Origin: Oscillospiraceae bacterium
GTDB taxonomy: Bacteria; Bacillota; Clostridia; Oscillospirales; Acutalibacteraceae
Length of the DNA stretch: 64,000 bases
Direction: 5' to 3'
NCBI GenBank assembly: GCA_902796075.1
Contig: CADBNN010000040.1
Span: forward strand, 1-64,000
Part shown: positions 45,409 through 52,594 of the stretch, piece by piece
How the letters are laid out: each line of letters begins with the position of its first letter
Position numbering within the stretch: position 1 is the stretch's first letter
Position numbers and translations under genes: made by a program
The notes under the pieces: model-generated
The model's database searches: none
Seen by the model: the letters and a program-made list of their open reading frames with translations, nothing else
Told to the model about the DNA's origin: nothing

Positions 45409-45438
45409 TAGTGTGCCCGCGGGCGAGCGGTTTTATGC
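45409..45438 (-). promoter_or_regulatory. Candidate sigma-G promoter of spoVAD
   Basis: On the minus strand: GCATA (45438-45434), an 18-bp spacer, CACACTA (45415-45409). This fits the sigma-G pattern GHATR-18-CATxHTA with one mismatch. The transcription start would fall almost on the ribosome binding site, a tight but possible leader. Confidence 0.5.
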
Positions 45439-45443
45439 CAAGC

Positions 45444-45482
45444 AAAAAACGCCTTGACCGGCGGTGTGCCGGCCAAAGCGTT
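45444..45482 (-). terminator. Terminator of the DUF4838 gene
   Basis: A 15-bp stem with two imperfect pairs (45448-45462 with 45468-45482), followed on the minus strand by six Ts. Confidence 0.85.
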
Positions 45483-45496
45483 GAAGAAGAGCAAAG

Positions 45497-47380
45497 TCAA
45501 AAGGTCTTAAAATCTTTGGATTCTTCCCGGGATTTCAAGCTGCGGTAAAAGGTGTTCAAATCACCGCACAAATGGTCTTGAAAGGTGGTTTTGCCGTTAA
45601 TACCCACCAGTTCGGTGGGCAGGCGACTGCCCATTTTGGCAATGCGATCGTTTTCGGCGATCAGCGCGTCCATTTCGGCGTCAAACGCTTCGTCTGCCAT
45701 GCCTTCAAAGGCTTTGGCGTGGCGGGCTCGCATCAGCCGCATGGTCACCATGGCGGTGGCGCGGGTAATAGCAAGGCAGGCGGCTTCACTGTTAAGCAAA
45801 TACCGCACGGCCGCGTCGCCTTCCGCCGCCACGGCCCGGGCCAGCACTTCACCCATGCGATCATACAGCCCCATGGCTTCATCCAGCGCCGCCAAATGCT
45901 GTTTGCCGTAGGCTTCGTTTAAGGGGATGATGTTGCGAATATCATGCACGTCGTCATAGCCGCAAAAAGCCAGCAGCCGGTCGGTAGCCTGCTCCTGCAG
46001 GGCGTAGTATTCCTCCATGGCGGCGGCGCTTTGGCCGTAGCAGGCGCGGCACAGTTCCCGGCGCAGAGCCATATAGTCGGTGTTCAGCCGCCAGGCGGTG
46101 CGGGCAAAGGTGAGCATGCACAGTTTATAAGCAAACCAGGAATAGCGGTTAAACATGAGCAGGGTAACGGCGTTTACCCCCAGGGCTTTGTAATCCTGCA
46201 TGTCCTGCCACAGGGTGCGCTGCACGTTGGTGCCCATTTTGTTAAACAAAATCATATCGGTGTAATATTCAAAGGGATACACCGCCGCGAATTTACCGGC
46301 GGCGTCGGTCAGCTGCCGGTAATAAACCCGGTTGCGTTCACAGGCCGGGTCGGCAATGCGGTGGGCATAGCACCGCTCGCGAGGGGCGTAATAGGCCGAA
46401 ACGTTGGCTGGCAGATCGCCGGGCAGAGCCGAAGCGTCCGCCGTGTCGTGATACATAATAAAGTCCACCGCCAGGTCGGGGTAGGCGCGTGCCACGGCGC
46501 CGATCACGTTGAAGGCCTGCTGGGCGGAGGTGAGATGCCGGCACTTTTCGCATTGGCACCAGCTGCCGTCAAACACGTCTTCAAACCACAAATGAAAGCA
46601 CCCGATGTTGGGCACCTTCTGCATCAGCGCCCCCACGCCGTCTATCACCATTTGCACCGCTTCGGGATTGCTGCTGCAAAAATTGCCGTCCGGCCGGCGG
46701 CGGCCGTCCACTTCCCTAAACAGTTCCGGCTTTTGTTCAAACAGCTCCCGCCGCACAAACTGCCAGGTGCCGTGACCGCCCACTTCCAGCCGAAAGCCCC
46801 GCTTGGTCAGTTCCCGCATCATAAAGGGCTTCAAAAACGTGTCGCCCGTAAACAGGTCCACGCCCAAAAAATAGGTGTTAAAGCGGTTTTTGCCCGCCCA
46901 GTCGAATTTTTCCAGGGTTTCTTTCACAAAACTGTCGGTTATTTCCGCCATGTGGGTGTCGTCGGTAGAAGCCCTCACGGCAAAATCCGGGTTGTCTACC
47001 GTTTCAAAAGGCGCAAAGGCGTAATCAGCGGGGTGGGTGGGGATCACTTCGCCGGCCCGGCCGGGAAACAGCCACCGGCAGCCGGCGTTTTCCAGCAGCC
47101 GGTACACGCCGTACAGCACCCCCCGGGGCTCTAACGAGGTAACGGCAACGCGTTCCTGCGTGACCGAAAGCCAATAGCCGTCGTGCCGCAAAGCCTGCGC
47201 CGGGACGGCAATGCCCTGCTGTGCCAGCCAGGCGGGACTGCCCAGCCAAACAGGTGTTTCTGTCCCAAAGGGCGCTTCGTCCCGCCGCAGTATGGCGCCG
47301 GTCATGCGGGCGTAATACACCGCCAGTTCTTCCGCCGCAAAGTCATATACTTCGCCCGGTTGCCGAATGATTTGATACAT
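45497..47380 (-). CDS. DUF4838 / GH67-N-like carbohydrate-associated protein
   Basis: 627 residues, with AAGGGGGA upstream. The N-terminal part (about 1-110) looks like the alpha-glucuronidase N-terminal fold: VYDFAAEELAVYYARMTGA, VWLGSPA and VLYGVYRLLENAGCRWLFPG are the usual anchors before a TIM barrel. The DUF4838-type barrel follows (FNTYFLGVDLF, LFREVDGRRRPDGNFCSSNPE, FHLWFEDVFDGSWCQCEKC with the CxCxxC-like Cys group, AVDFIMYHD). No signal peptide is visible, so it should act in the cytoplasm on imported oligosaccharides, although substrate and activity are unknown. It is monocistronic and closed by its own terminator. Confidence 0.82.
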   Translation of the reverse strand: MYQIIRQPGEVYDFAAEELAVYYARMTGAILRRDEAPFGTETPVWLGSPAWLAQQGIAVPAQALRHDGYWLSVTQERVAVTSLEPRGVLYGVYRLLENAGCRWLFPGRAGEVIPTHPADYAFAPFETVDNPDFAVRASTDDTHMAEITDSFVKETLEKFDWAGKNRFNTYFLGVDLFTGDTFLKPFMMRELTKRGFRLEVGGHGTWQFVRRELFEQKPELFREVDGRRRPDGNFCSSNPEAVQMVIDGVGALMQKVPNIGCFHLWFEDVFDGSWCQCEKCRHLTSAQQAFNVIGAVARAYPDLAVDFIMYHDTADASALPGDLPANVSAYYAPRERCYAHRIADPACERNRVYYRQLTDAAGKFAAVYPFEYYTDMILFNKMGTNVQRTLWQDMQDYKALGVNAVTLLMFNRYSWFAYKLCMLTFARTAWRLNTDYMALRRELCRACYGQSAAAMEEYYALQEQATDRLLAFCGYDDVHDIRNIIPLNEAYGKQHLAALDEAMGLYDRMGEVLARAVAAEGDAAVRYLLNSEAACLAITRATAMVTMRLMRARHAKAFEGMADEAFDAEMDALIAENDRIAKMGSRLPTELVGINGKTTFQDHLCGDLNTFYRSLKSREESKDFKTF

Positions 47381-47404
47381 AATGCGTTCCCCCTTGCGCC
47401 GGTG

Positions 47405-47872
47405 TTACAGCGAAATAGTATTGCACATAATGCCGCCCGGCACTATGTCTATCACCCCGTAGGTCTGCCCGTTCCAACGCGCTATCGAGCCGGGATTGAT
47501 GATATACAGCCCGTCCTGATAGTCGGTCATGGGTGTGTGGGTGTGGCCAAAGGCTAAAACGTCGCACCCGTTGCGGCGGGCGGCGTCCACCGCGTCGCCA
47601 ATGCCGAAATCTACGGCAAACGTGTGGCCGTGGGTCATCATAATGCGCTTGTCGCCCACCTGCAAAACGCGCACGGCGGGCTCCATGCAGGCCAAATCAC
47701 AGTTGCCCCGCACCGCATACACCTTGTGTTTGGGAAACGTAGGGGCCTCCGATTCCATGTCACGCACGCCGTCGCCCAGGAATAAAATGGTATGGGCTCG
47801 CGGCTGGGCCTCAATGGCGCTGCGCAAAGAATCGCGGTCGCAGTGACTGTCTGAAATAACCAAAATACGCAT
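47405..47872 (-). CDS. YfcE/MJ0936-type metallophosphoesterase
   Basis: 155 residues. Dinuclear metal site: ISDSHCD (Asp, His), LGDGVRD (Asp), GNCD (Asn-x-x-Asp), THGH (His) and FGHTHTP (His pair). Small proteins of this class are phosphodiesterases acting on model substrates; the physiological substrate is unknown. GGGAGAAAG is the ribosome binding site. Its start is 41 bp from the divergent small-gene operon, and a candidate sigma-E promoter for that operon overlaps its first codons. Confidence 0.9.
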   Translation of the reverse strand: MRILVISDSHCDRDSLRSAIEAQPRAHTILFLGDGVRDMESEAPTFPKHKVYAVRGNCDLACMEPAVRVLQVGDKRIMMTHGHTFAVDFGIGDAVDAARRNGCDVLAFGHTHTPMTDYQDGLYIINPGSIARWNGQTYGVIDIVPGGIMCNTISL

Positions 47873-47897
47873 ATCTTTCTCCCGGAGTTCATAGAAT
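47869..47897 (+). promoter_or_regulatory. Candidate sigma-E promoter of the 47.9 kb small-gene operon
   Basis: GCATATC (47869-47875), a 14-bp spacer, CATAGAAT (47890-47897). It matches the sigma-E pattern KMATATT-14-CATACAHT at 6 of 7 and 7 of 8 positions. The start point would lie within or just before GAGGTGA at 47901-47907, giving a very short leader. Confidence 0.4.
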
Positions 47898-47913
47898 GTA
47901 GAGGTGATAACAC

Positions 47914-48144
47914 ATGCAAAAACCTGATTTTGTGCATTGGCCCAACGCCGCCGGCGCCCCCGCCCAAACCGACGCGGCCGCTGTGGAACGGGCCTTGCAG
48001 ACCGGTAACGTAAACGAACTGGCCGGCGCCCTGGGACGGGACGATCTGCAAAAAGTGCAGGCCGTGCTCAACGACCCCGAGCAGCTGCGCCGGGTGCTGA
48101 ATTCGCCGCTGGCCAAGCAAGTGGCCAAACGGTTCGGCCGCTGA
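47914..48144 (+). CDS. Small hypothetical protein, possible sporulation gene
   Basis: 76 residues, with GAGGTGA 6 bases upstream. The N-terminal 20 residues are Pro/Ala-rich, then a helical segment (AVERALQTGNVNELAGALGR, DLQKVQAVLNDPEQLRRVL, SPLAKQVAKRFG). The NDPE/SPLAK pattern recurs in small clostridial proteins of unknown role. It heads a three-gene group (47914, 48160, 48509) with short gaps. There is no signal peptide. A sporulation link is inferred only from the putative sigma-E promoter. Confidence 0.7.
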   Translation: MQKPDFVHWPNAAGAPAQTDAAAVERALQTGNVNELAGALGRDDLQKVQAVLNDPEQLRRVLNSPLAKQVAKRFGR

Positions 48145-48159
48145 AAAGGAAAACTGCTT

Positions 48160-48498
48160 ATGGAAGACGTATCCAACGCCATTGCCGGGCTGCTCAATTC
48201 GCCCGACGCGGTAGAAAAACTCAAAGCCATGGCCGGCAGTTTGCTGGCTTCTTCCGGCCAAACCGAAGGGGCGGCGCCGGCCCGGCCCGCCGGCGACGAT
48301 CTGTCTGCCGGGGATATTGCCGGCATGATGCGGGTGATGCATCTGTTAAAATCAGGTGAGGACGACAGCCGCGCCGCTTTGCTGCGCTCGCTGCGGCCTC
48401 ATTTGTCCGCCCGGCGGCAGCAGCGGGTGGACGAAGCCATTCGCCTGCTGCGGCTTATGAGTATCTTGCCCGCCGTGAAAGAGGCGGGCTTGTTGTAA
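48160..48498 (+). CDS. Small helical hypothetical protein
   Basis: 112 residues, with AAAGGAAA upstream, 15 bp after the previous gene. Helical segments: VSNAIAGLLNSPDAVEKLKA, an Ala/Pro-rich linker (about 36-46), then DIAGMMRVMHLL and a basic helix LLRSLRPHLSARRQQRVDEA followed by IRLLRLMSILP. The LLRSLRPHLSxxRQxRVDEAIRLL signature is shared by unannotated proteins of spore-forming clostridia. Function unknown; it is the middle gene of the trio. Confidence 0.72.
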   Translation: MEDVSNAIAGLLNSPDAVEKLKAMAGSLLASSGQTEGAAPARPAGDDLSAGDIAGMMRVMHLLKSGEDDSRAALLRSLRPHLSARRQQRVDEAIRLLRLMSILPAVKEAGLL

Positions 48499-48508
48499 GG
48501 TGAACGTT

Positions 48509-48808
48509 ATGCCCAGCCAATCCCAACCGGATTTTGCCCGCATGCAGCGGGAAGCCGAACAGCGGGTAATGGAAATGCAGCGCCGCGCCCGGCAAAGGGT
48601 GGAAGATCCGCCGCCTGCACCGCCGCCTGCGCCGCCGCCTGCACCGCCCGCGTCCCCGCCGCAAAAACACGGCTTTTTGGATATGCTCAATATCAAATCG
48701 CTGTTAGAGGGCAAGGATACTTCGCTGGTGCTGATGGTGATGGCCATGCTGGGGTCGGAAAACGCCGACCCGCTGCTGATGCTGGCCTTGCTTTATGTGA
48801 TGATGTGA
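48509..48808 (+). CDS. Small proline-rich hypothetical protein
   Basis: 99 residues from ATG 48509, with AAGGTG 7 bases upstream; GTG 48500 is less well spaced. The N-terminal charged helix (FARMQREAEQRVMEMQRRAR) is followed by a Pro-rich repeat (PPPAPPPAPPPAPPASPP, about 34-51) and a hydrophobic C-terminal region (LDMLNIKSLL, LVLMVMAMLG, PLLMLALLYVMM) that may be membrane-associated. It is the last gene of the trio and overlaps the convergent HAD gene by 16 bp. Function unknown. Confidence 0.7.
   Translation: MPSQSQPDFARMQREAEQRVMEMQRRARQRVEDPPPAPPPAPPPAPPASPPQKHGFLDMLNIKSLLEGKDTSLVLMVMAMLGSENADPLLMLALLYVMM
48607..48657 (+). repeat. Short proline-coding repeat
   Basis: CCGCCTGCACCGCCG-like units encoding PPAPP several times inside the small gene at 48509; likely slippage-prone. 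Confidence 0.75.
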
Positions 48809-49464
48809 TCGATCAGCGCCGGTACCTGGCAGGTTTTTTGGACGATCAGCGTGGCGCCCGCCTGTTCCAGCGCCTGCCGGGGGAAGGTAGACAAAATGCC
48901 GATGCTGTGCATGCCTGCGTTGCAGGCGGCCTGAATGCCGTTTACCGCGTCTTCCACCACCACACACCGGGCCGGCTCGACTCCCATGCGTTCTGCCGCC
49001 AGCAGAAAAGCCGCGGGGTCGGGCTTTTTGCGGGTCACGTCGTCGCCGGTCACCACTACGCTCAGCAGAGCGGGATCGATGCCGGCGGCGGTAATATTGG
49101 CGGTTACTTTAATGCGGTCGGCCGAGCTGGCCACCGCTAATTTCAGCCCCCGGTCGGCCAGGGCCGCAATGGTTTGGGGAATGGCTTCAAACCGGGTAAT
49201 GGCGTCATGGCAAATGGTAAGATAGATCGCATAGGTGCGCTGTTTCATGGCCGGGTCGTAGGCCACGCCGTACTGTTCGGCCACGCCGCCCACAAACCGG
49301 TCGTCACCCGCGCCGGTAAAGGGAATAAAATCTTGTTCCTGCGCCTGCACGCCCCATTCCCGCAGGGCCATAATGGAGGCCATGCGCATGGCGTGTTCCG
49401 AATCCAACAGCACGCCGTCCATATCAAAAATGACCGCCTGCAGGGCGCAATCGTGTTTGTTCAT
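48793..49464 (-). CDS. HAD-family hydrolase, beta-phosphoglucomutase-like
   Basis: 223 residues, with AAGGCGG upstream. Motif I is AVIFDMDGVLLDSE; a C1 cap follows; LAVASSADRIKVTANI is motif II; VTRKKPDPAAF carries the Lys; CVVVEDAVNGIQAACNAGM is motif IV. The DxDGVLxDSE and EDAxxGIxAA patterns are those of beta-phosphoglucomutase and sugar-phosphate phosphatases, so phosphoryl transfer on a hexose phosphate is plausible but unproven. It is divergent from the M14-like gene. Confidence 0.87.
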   Translation of the reverse strand: MNKHDCALQAVIFDMDGVLLDSEHAMRMASIMALREWGVQAQEQDFIPFTGAGDDRFVGGVAEQYGVAYDPAMKQRTYAIYLTICHDAITRFEAIPQTIAALADRGLKLAVASSADRIKVTANITAAGIDPALLSVVVTGDDVTRKKPDPAAFLLAAERMGVEPARCVVVEDAVNGIQAACNAGMHSIGILSTFPRQALEQAGATLIVQKTCQVPALIDHIIT

Positions 49465-49499
49465 AACTTGCCGCCTTTCCGAATACCATAAAACATAAC

Positions 49500-49531
49500 A
49501 AACGGTGCCGCGCAGCGTGTGCGCACCGTTT
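49500..49531. repeat. Inverted repeat upstream of the M14-like gene
   Basis: Arms 49500-49508 and 49523-49531 (9 bp, perfect) enclose a 14-base GC-rich loop and end 3 bases before the ribosome binding site at 49534. There is no T-run. It may be an operator or a structured leader. Confidence 0.6.
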
Positions 49532-49547
49532 CAAAGGAGTGGTGCCA

Positions 49548-50408
49548 ATGCAGTCCGGCACGGTAGACTATACATATTTGCAAAATACCACCTGGCGGTT
49601 AAAGACCGCCTATCCCGTGCTGCGGGTGCAAACGGTGGGCAAAAGCGTGGTGGGGCGCAGCTTATACGGGTTGGAACTGGGCCCGGCCGGCGCCCCCGCG
49701 CTGTTGTTTGCCGGCGGCTTTTTGGGCACCGACGCCCTTACCGGCCGCCTGCTGCTGCAGTGGCTGCACCGGCTGCTGCGGGCGGTGCATGAACGCCGCC
49801 CTTTGTGCGGGGTAGACCCGATGGCGCTGCTGCAGAACCGGCGTGTTTGTGTGGTGCCGTTTGTAAATCCCGACGGGCGGGAGATATGCGCCCGGGGGCC
49901 ACATTGCGCCGGGGTAGACGCCGGGCGGGTGCGCCGGTTGTGCGGCGGAGAGCCGGCCCGGTGGGACGCCAACGCCCGGGGGGTGGATCTGACGGGCAAT
50001 TTTGCCCACCGGTTTGCCGCCCGCGCCCAGTTGCGGCGGCAGGCGGGCATTTACGGTCCCGGTCCGACCGGTTACGGCGGTCCGGCAGCCGAAAGCGAAC
50101 CCGAAACGGCGGCGCTGGCCGCCTATTGCCGCACCAAAAGCCTGCTGCAGGCGGTGGCCTTGTATCCCGGCGCCGGCCGGGTGCTGTGGCGAGGCGACGC
50201 CGCCGGCCGCACAGCGGAACAGCGGGCCGCCGTGTTGGCGACCGCGGCGGGGTATGAAGTGGAAGCAGCGGTGGGCCGCCCTTCCTACACCGGTTTTCGC
50301 AACTGGTTTCAGGCCGATTTCGGCCGCCCGGCCATCGATCTGCTTATCCCGCCCGACCAGCCGGCCCGGCAGGCCATGGAATTGCTCACGCTGGCCTGCT
50401 TGCCGTAA
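49548..50408 (+). CDS. Degenerate M14 carboxypeptidase-like protein lacking zinc ligands
   Basis: 286 residues from ATG 49548, with AAGGAGT 7 bases upstream. The M14 scaffold is recognisable: YTYLQNTTWRLKTAYPVLRV, GRSLYGLELG, VVPFVNPDGREICARGP, NARGVDLTGNF, AAESEPETAALAAYCR, RNWFQADFGRPAIDLL. Yet every catalytic position is replaced. The usual HxxE region reads AGGFLGTDALTG; the NRNF Arg is Gly (DLTGNF); the third zinc His region reads ALYPGAGRVLW; the catalytic Glu region is AIDLLIPP. A signal peptide is absent. It is therefore probably a pseudoenzyme, with a binding or regulatory role inferred. The frame is intact, so this is not simple decay. Confidence 0.8.
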   Translation: MQSGTVDYTYLQNTTWRLKTAYPVLRVQTVGKSVVGRSLYGLELGPAGAPALLFAGGFLGTDALTGRLLLQWLHRLLRAVHERRPLCGVDPMALLQNRRVCVVPFVNPDGREICARGPHCAGVDAGRVRRLCGGEPARWDANARGVDLTGNFAHRFAARAQLRRQAGIYGPGPTGYGGPAAESEPETAALAAYCRTKSLLQAVALYPGAGRVLWRGDAAGRTAEQRAAVLATAAGYEVEAAVGRPSYTGFRNWFQADFGRPAIDLLIPPDQPARQAMELLTLACLP

Positions 50409-50411
50409 GTG

Positions 50412-51032
50412 TCAATAGATCCACAAACCGTCCTGATAGATCACCAGGGTGGTCAAGCGATTCTCTTTGTCAAAAAAGAAGGAAATGTGGTTGTTGCCGC
50501 AGGGGTAATCCACATAGGTGGCGTCGGTATCAAAATACAAAAACATGGCCGCAGCATCGTCACCGGCCGGCTTGGTCCGGGCGTCGCCCATCACGGCCGT
50601 CACGTCCTTCAGTCTGCTTTCGCCCGGTTCCAGCCCGTAAGCGGTGCCGTGATATACCACCGCGGCCAGGCCGTTGTCCCGGTCGTCGTTGGTGTAATAC
50701 AAAAAGGCGTTGCCGCAGGTGTAACGGATGTATCGCACGCCCACTTCCCGCAGGCAGTTGGCTTCGCCCAGCGCCGCCAGCATATCGGCCGACGCCATGC
50801 CCAGCGTAACGGTGGCGGGCTCGGCCGCGGTAACGGTTTGGTCGGCCAGCGCCATTTCGCCCTTGGTCACGGCGGCGCGAATATCGTCGCCCACCACGCG
50901 GGAGGTGGTTTCACCGTTAAAATAGGTCACTTCCGACGACGCCGCGTCGGTGGGGGTCACCGGAGCCGCGGAGCAGGCGCACAGCGCCGCGCACAGCAAG
51001 CAGATGAGGGTGATAAACAGCCGTTTACGCAT
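50412..51032 (-). CDS. Putative lipoprotein, unknown
   Basis: 206 residues. The signal peptide MRKRLFITLICLLCAALCAC ends in a lipobox-like LCAC with Cys20, so the mature protein is likely lipid-anchored outside the membrane. Mature part: Ser/Thr-rich start, MASADMLAALGEANCLREVG, YIRYTCGNAFLYYTND, and a C-terminal repeat-like YVDYPCGNNHISFFFDKENR. Two CGN(A/N)xxxxF-type segments suggest an internal duplication of a small beta fold. No known family is recognised. The start overlaps the pncB end by 8 bp, so it is cotranscribed downstream of pncB. Confidence 0.78.
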   Translation of the reverse strand: MRKRLFITLICLLCAALCACSAAPVTPTDAASSEVTYFNGETTSRVVGDDIRAAVTKGEMALADQTVTAAEPATVTLGMASADMLAALGEANCLREVGVRYIRYTCGNAFLYYTNDDRDNGLAAVVYHGTAYGLEPGESRLKDVTAVMGDARTKPAGDDAAAMFLYFDTDATYVDYPCGNNHISFFFDKENRLTTLVIYQDGLWIY

Positions 51033-52503
51033 GATCGTTGCCTCCTTCGGCAGAAACGGACTGCAGCATATCCTGCCGCAGGTCCCATAAGGATTGTGAA
51101 AGGTCTACATAGTAGTGGTGGGGTTTTTCAAAGCGGGTCACTTCTTCCCACAGGGTGTGGATCTGCTGTTCGCAGTAACGCCGAATTTCCGGCAGGGTAG
51201 GGGCGGCATACACACACCGCCCGCCCACAAACACCGGCTGCAGCAGCCGCCGGGCAATAAAGTGATCAATGGTTTTGCGCTTCCAGGTATAAATGGGGTC
51301 GAACAGCTCATAGGGGGCCGACTGATCGGGCTCCTCGGTGTGCAGGGTGATCAGGTCGGCGGTGGCTTTGCCCAGTTCCCGGTCAAACAGCCGCCACACG
51401 GTTTTCACGCCCGGCAGCGAGATCTTGCCCGTGTTGTCGGAAATCTTGATTTTGGGAATGATCTGCCCGTTCCGTTCTATGGCCGAAAGTTTATACACCC
51501 CGCTCAGCACCGGGTCGGAAGCGGCGGTGATCAGCCGTTCGCCCACGCCGAAACTGTCCGCCCGGGCGCCTTGTATCAGCATATCCCGAATAATATCTTC
51601 ATCCAGCGCGTTGCTCACCGTAATGGGGCAGTCGGCATAGCCGGCGTCGTCCAGCATACGGCGGGCTTTTTTGGTCAAATAGGTAATATCGCCCGAATCA
51701 ATGCGAATGCCTTTGGGCCGCACCCCCATGGGGGCCAGCACGTCGTTAAACACCCGTATGGCGTTGGGCAGGCCGGAATGCAGGGTGCTGTAGGTGTCCA
51801 CCAGCAGCACGCAGTCGTTGGGATATTGCCGGGCAAAGGCGGCAAACGCGTCATATTCCCGCTCAAAGGCCTGCACCCAACTGTGGGTCATGGTGAAATA
51901 AACGGGAATGCCCCATTGCCGGGCGGCCTGCACCTGGGTGGTGCCGCTGCAGCCGCCGATGTACGCCGCCCGGGCGCCGTACAGGGCGCTGTCGGCTCCG
52001 TGGGCGCGGCGGGTGCCGAATTCATACACCGGCCGCCCTTCCGCCGCCCGCACAATGCGGTTGGCTTTGGTGGCGATGAGCGACTGGTGGTTAAGGATCA
52101 TCAGCAGGATCGATTCCACAAACTGGGCCTGCACCAGCGGCCCCCGCACGGTGAGAATGGGCTCATAGGGAAACACCGGCGTGCCCTCTGGCACCGCCCA
52201 CACGTCGCAGGTGAAGGCAAAGTCGGCCAAATAGGCCAAAAACGGTTCATCAAACCGGCCGGTTTGGCGCAAATAGGCCAGATCCTCCGGCGAGAAGTGC
52301 AGATTTTGCAGCACGTCGATGGCCTGGGCCAGCCCGGCGGCGATAATAAAGCCGCCCTCGTCCGGCACGGCGCGAAAATATAAATCAAAATAGGCGATAT
52401 CGTCGGCCATTTGGTTGCCGAAAGCGCCCCCGGCTACCCCCAGCTGGCAAAATTCCGTCAGCAGGGTCAGGTTGCGGGTCACACCGTTTTGCGCGTTTTC
52501 CAT
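51025..52503 (-). CDS. pncB: Nicotinate phosphoribosyltransferase
   Basis: 492 residues from ATG 52503; AAAAGGA about 9 bases upstream. Motifs include LLTEFCQLG with N-terminal substrate contacts, FDLYFRAVPDEGGFIIAAGL, EFGTRRAHGADSALYGARAAYIGGCSGT (phosphoribosyl site) and GIRIDSGDITYLTKKARRML. PncB converts nicotinate, PRPP and ATP to nicotinate mononucleotide, the substrate of NadD encoded at 29.6 kb. It is the first gene of the pncB-lipoprotein pair. No clear separate promoter is seen in the 22 bp between the upstream terminator and the start; expression may come from incomplete termination. Confidence 0.95.
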   Translation of the reverse strand: MENAQNGVTRNLTLLTEFCQLGVAGGAFGNQMADDIAYFDLYFRAVPDEGGFIIAAGLAQAIDVLQNLHFSPEDLAYLRQTGRFDEPFLAYLADFAFTCDVWAVPEGTPVFPYEPILTVRGPLVQAQFVESILLMILNHQSLIATKANRIVRAAEGRPVYEFGTRRAHGADSALYGARAAYIGGCSGTTQVQAARQWGIPVYFTMTHSWVQAFEREYDAFAAFARQYPNDCVLLVDTYSTLHSGLPNAIRVFNDVLAPMGVRPKGIRIDSGDITYLTKKARRMLDDAGYADCPITVSNALDEDIIRDMLIQGARADSFGVGERLITAASDPVLSGVYKLSAIERNGQIIPKIKISDNTGKISLPGVKTVWRLFDRELGKATADLITLHTEEPDQSAPYELFDPIYTWKRKTIDHFIARRLLQPVFVGGRCVYAAPTLPEIRRYCEQQIHTLWEEVTRFEKPHHYYVDLSQSLWDLRQDMLQSVSAEGGNDHA

Positions 52504-52524
52504 GTAGCACCATCCTTTTTTCTT

Positions 52525-52557
52525 CAAAAAATGCCCGCCGATCCGGGCCGGCAGGCA
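52525..52557 (-). terminator. Terminator after the zinc-finger/DUF2628 gene
   Basis: On the minus strand, a 9-bp stem with one G-U pair (52557-52549 with 52540-52532), an 8-base loop and a run of six Ts, immediately before pncB. Confidence 0.8.
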
Positions 52558-52594
52558 CAGCGAATATGGCGGCCGGGCCTGCGGACAGACCGGG

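Noticed and set aside
45386-45409. ATG start of spoVAD at 45409
   Set aside because: It precedes the strong ribosome binding site and overlaps the candidate -10; the GTG at 45385 gives the expected length.
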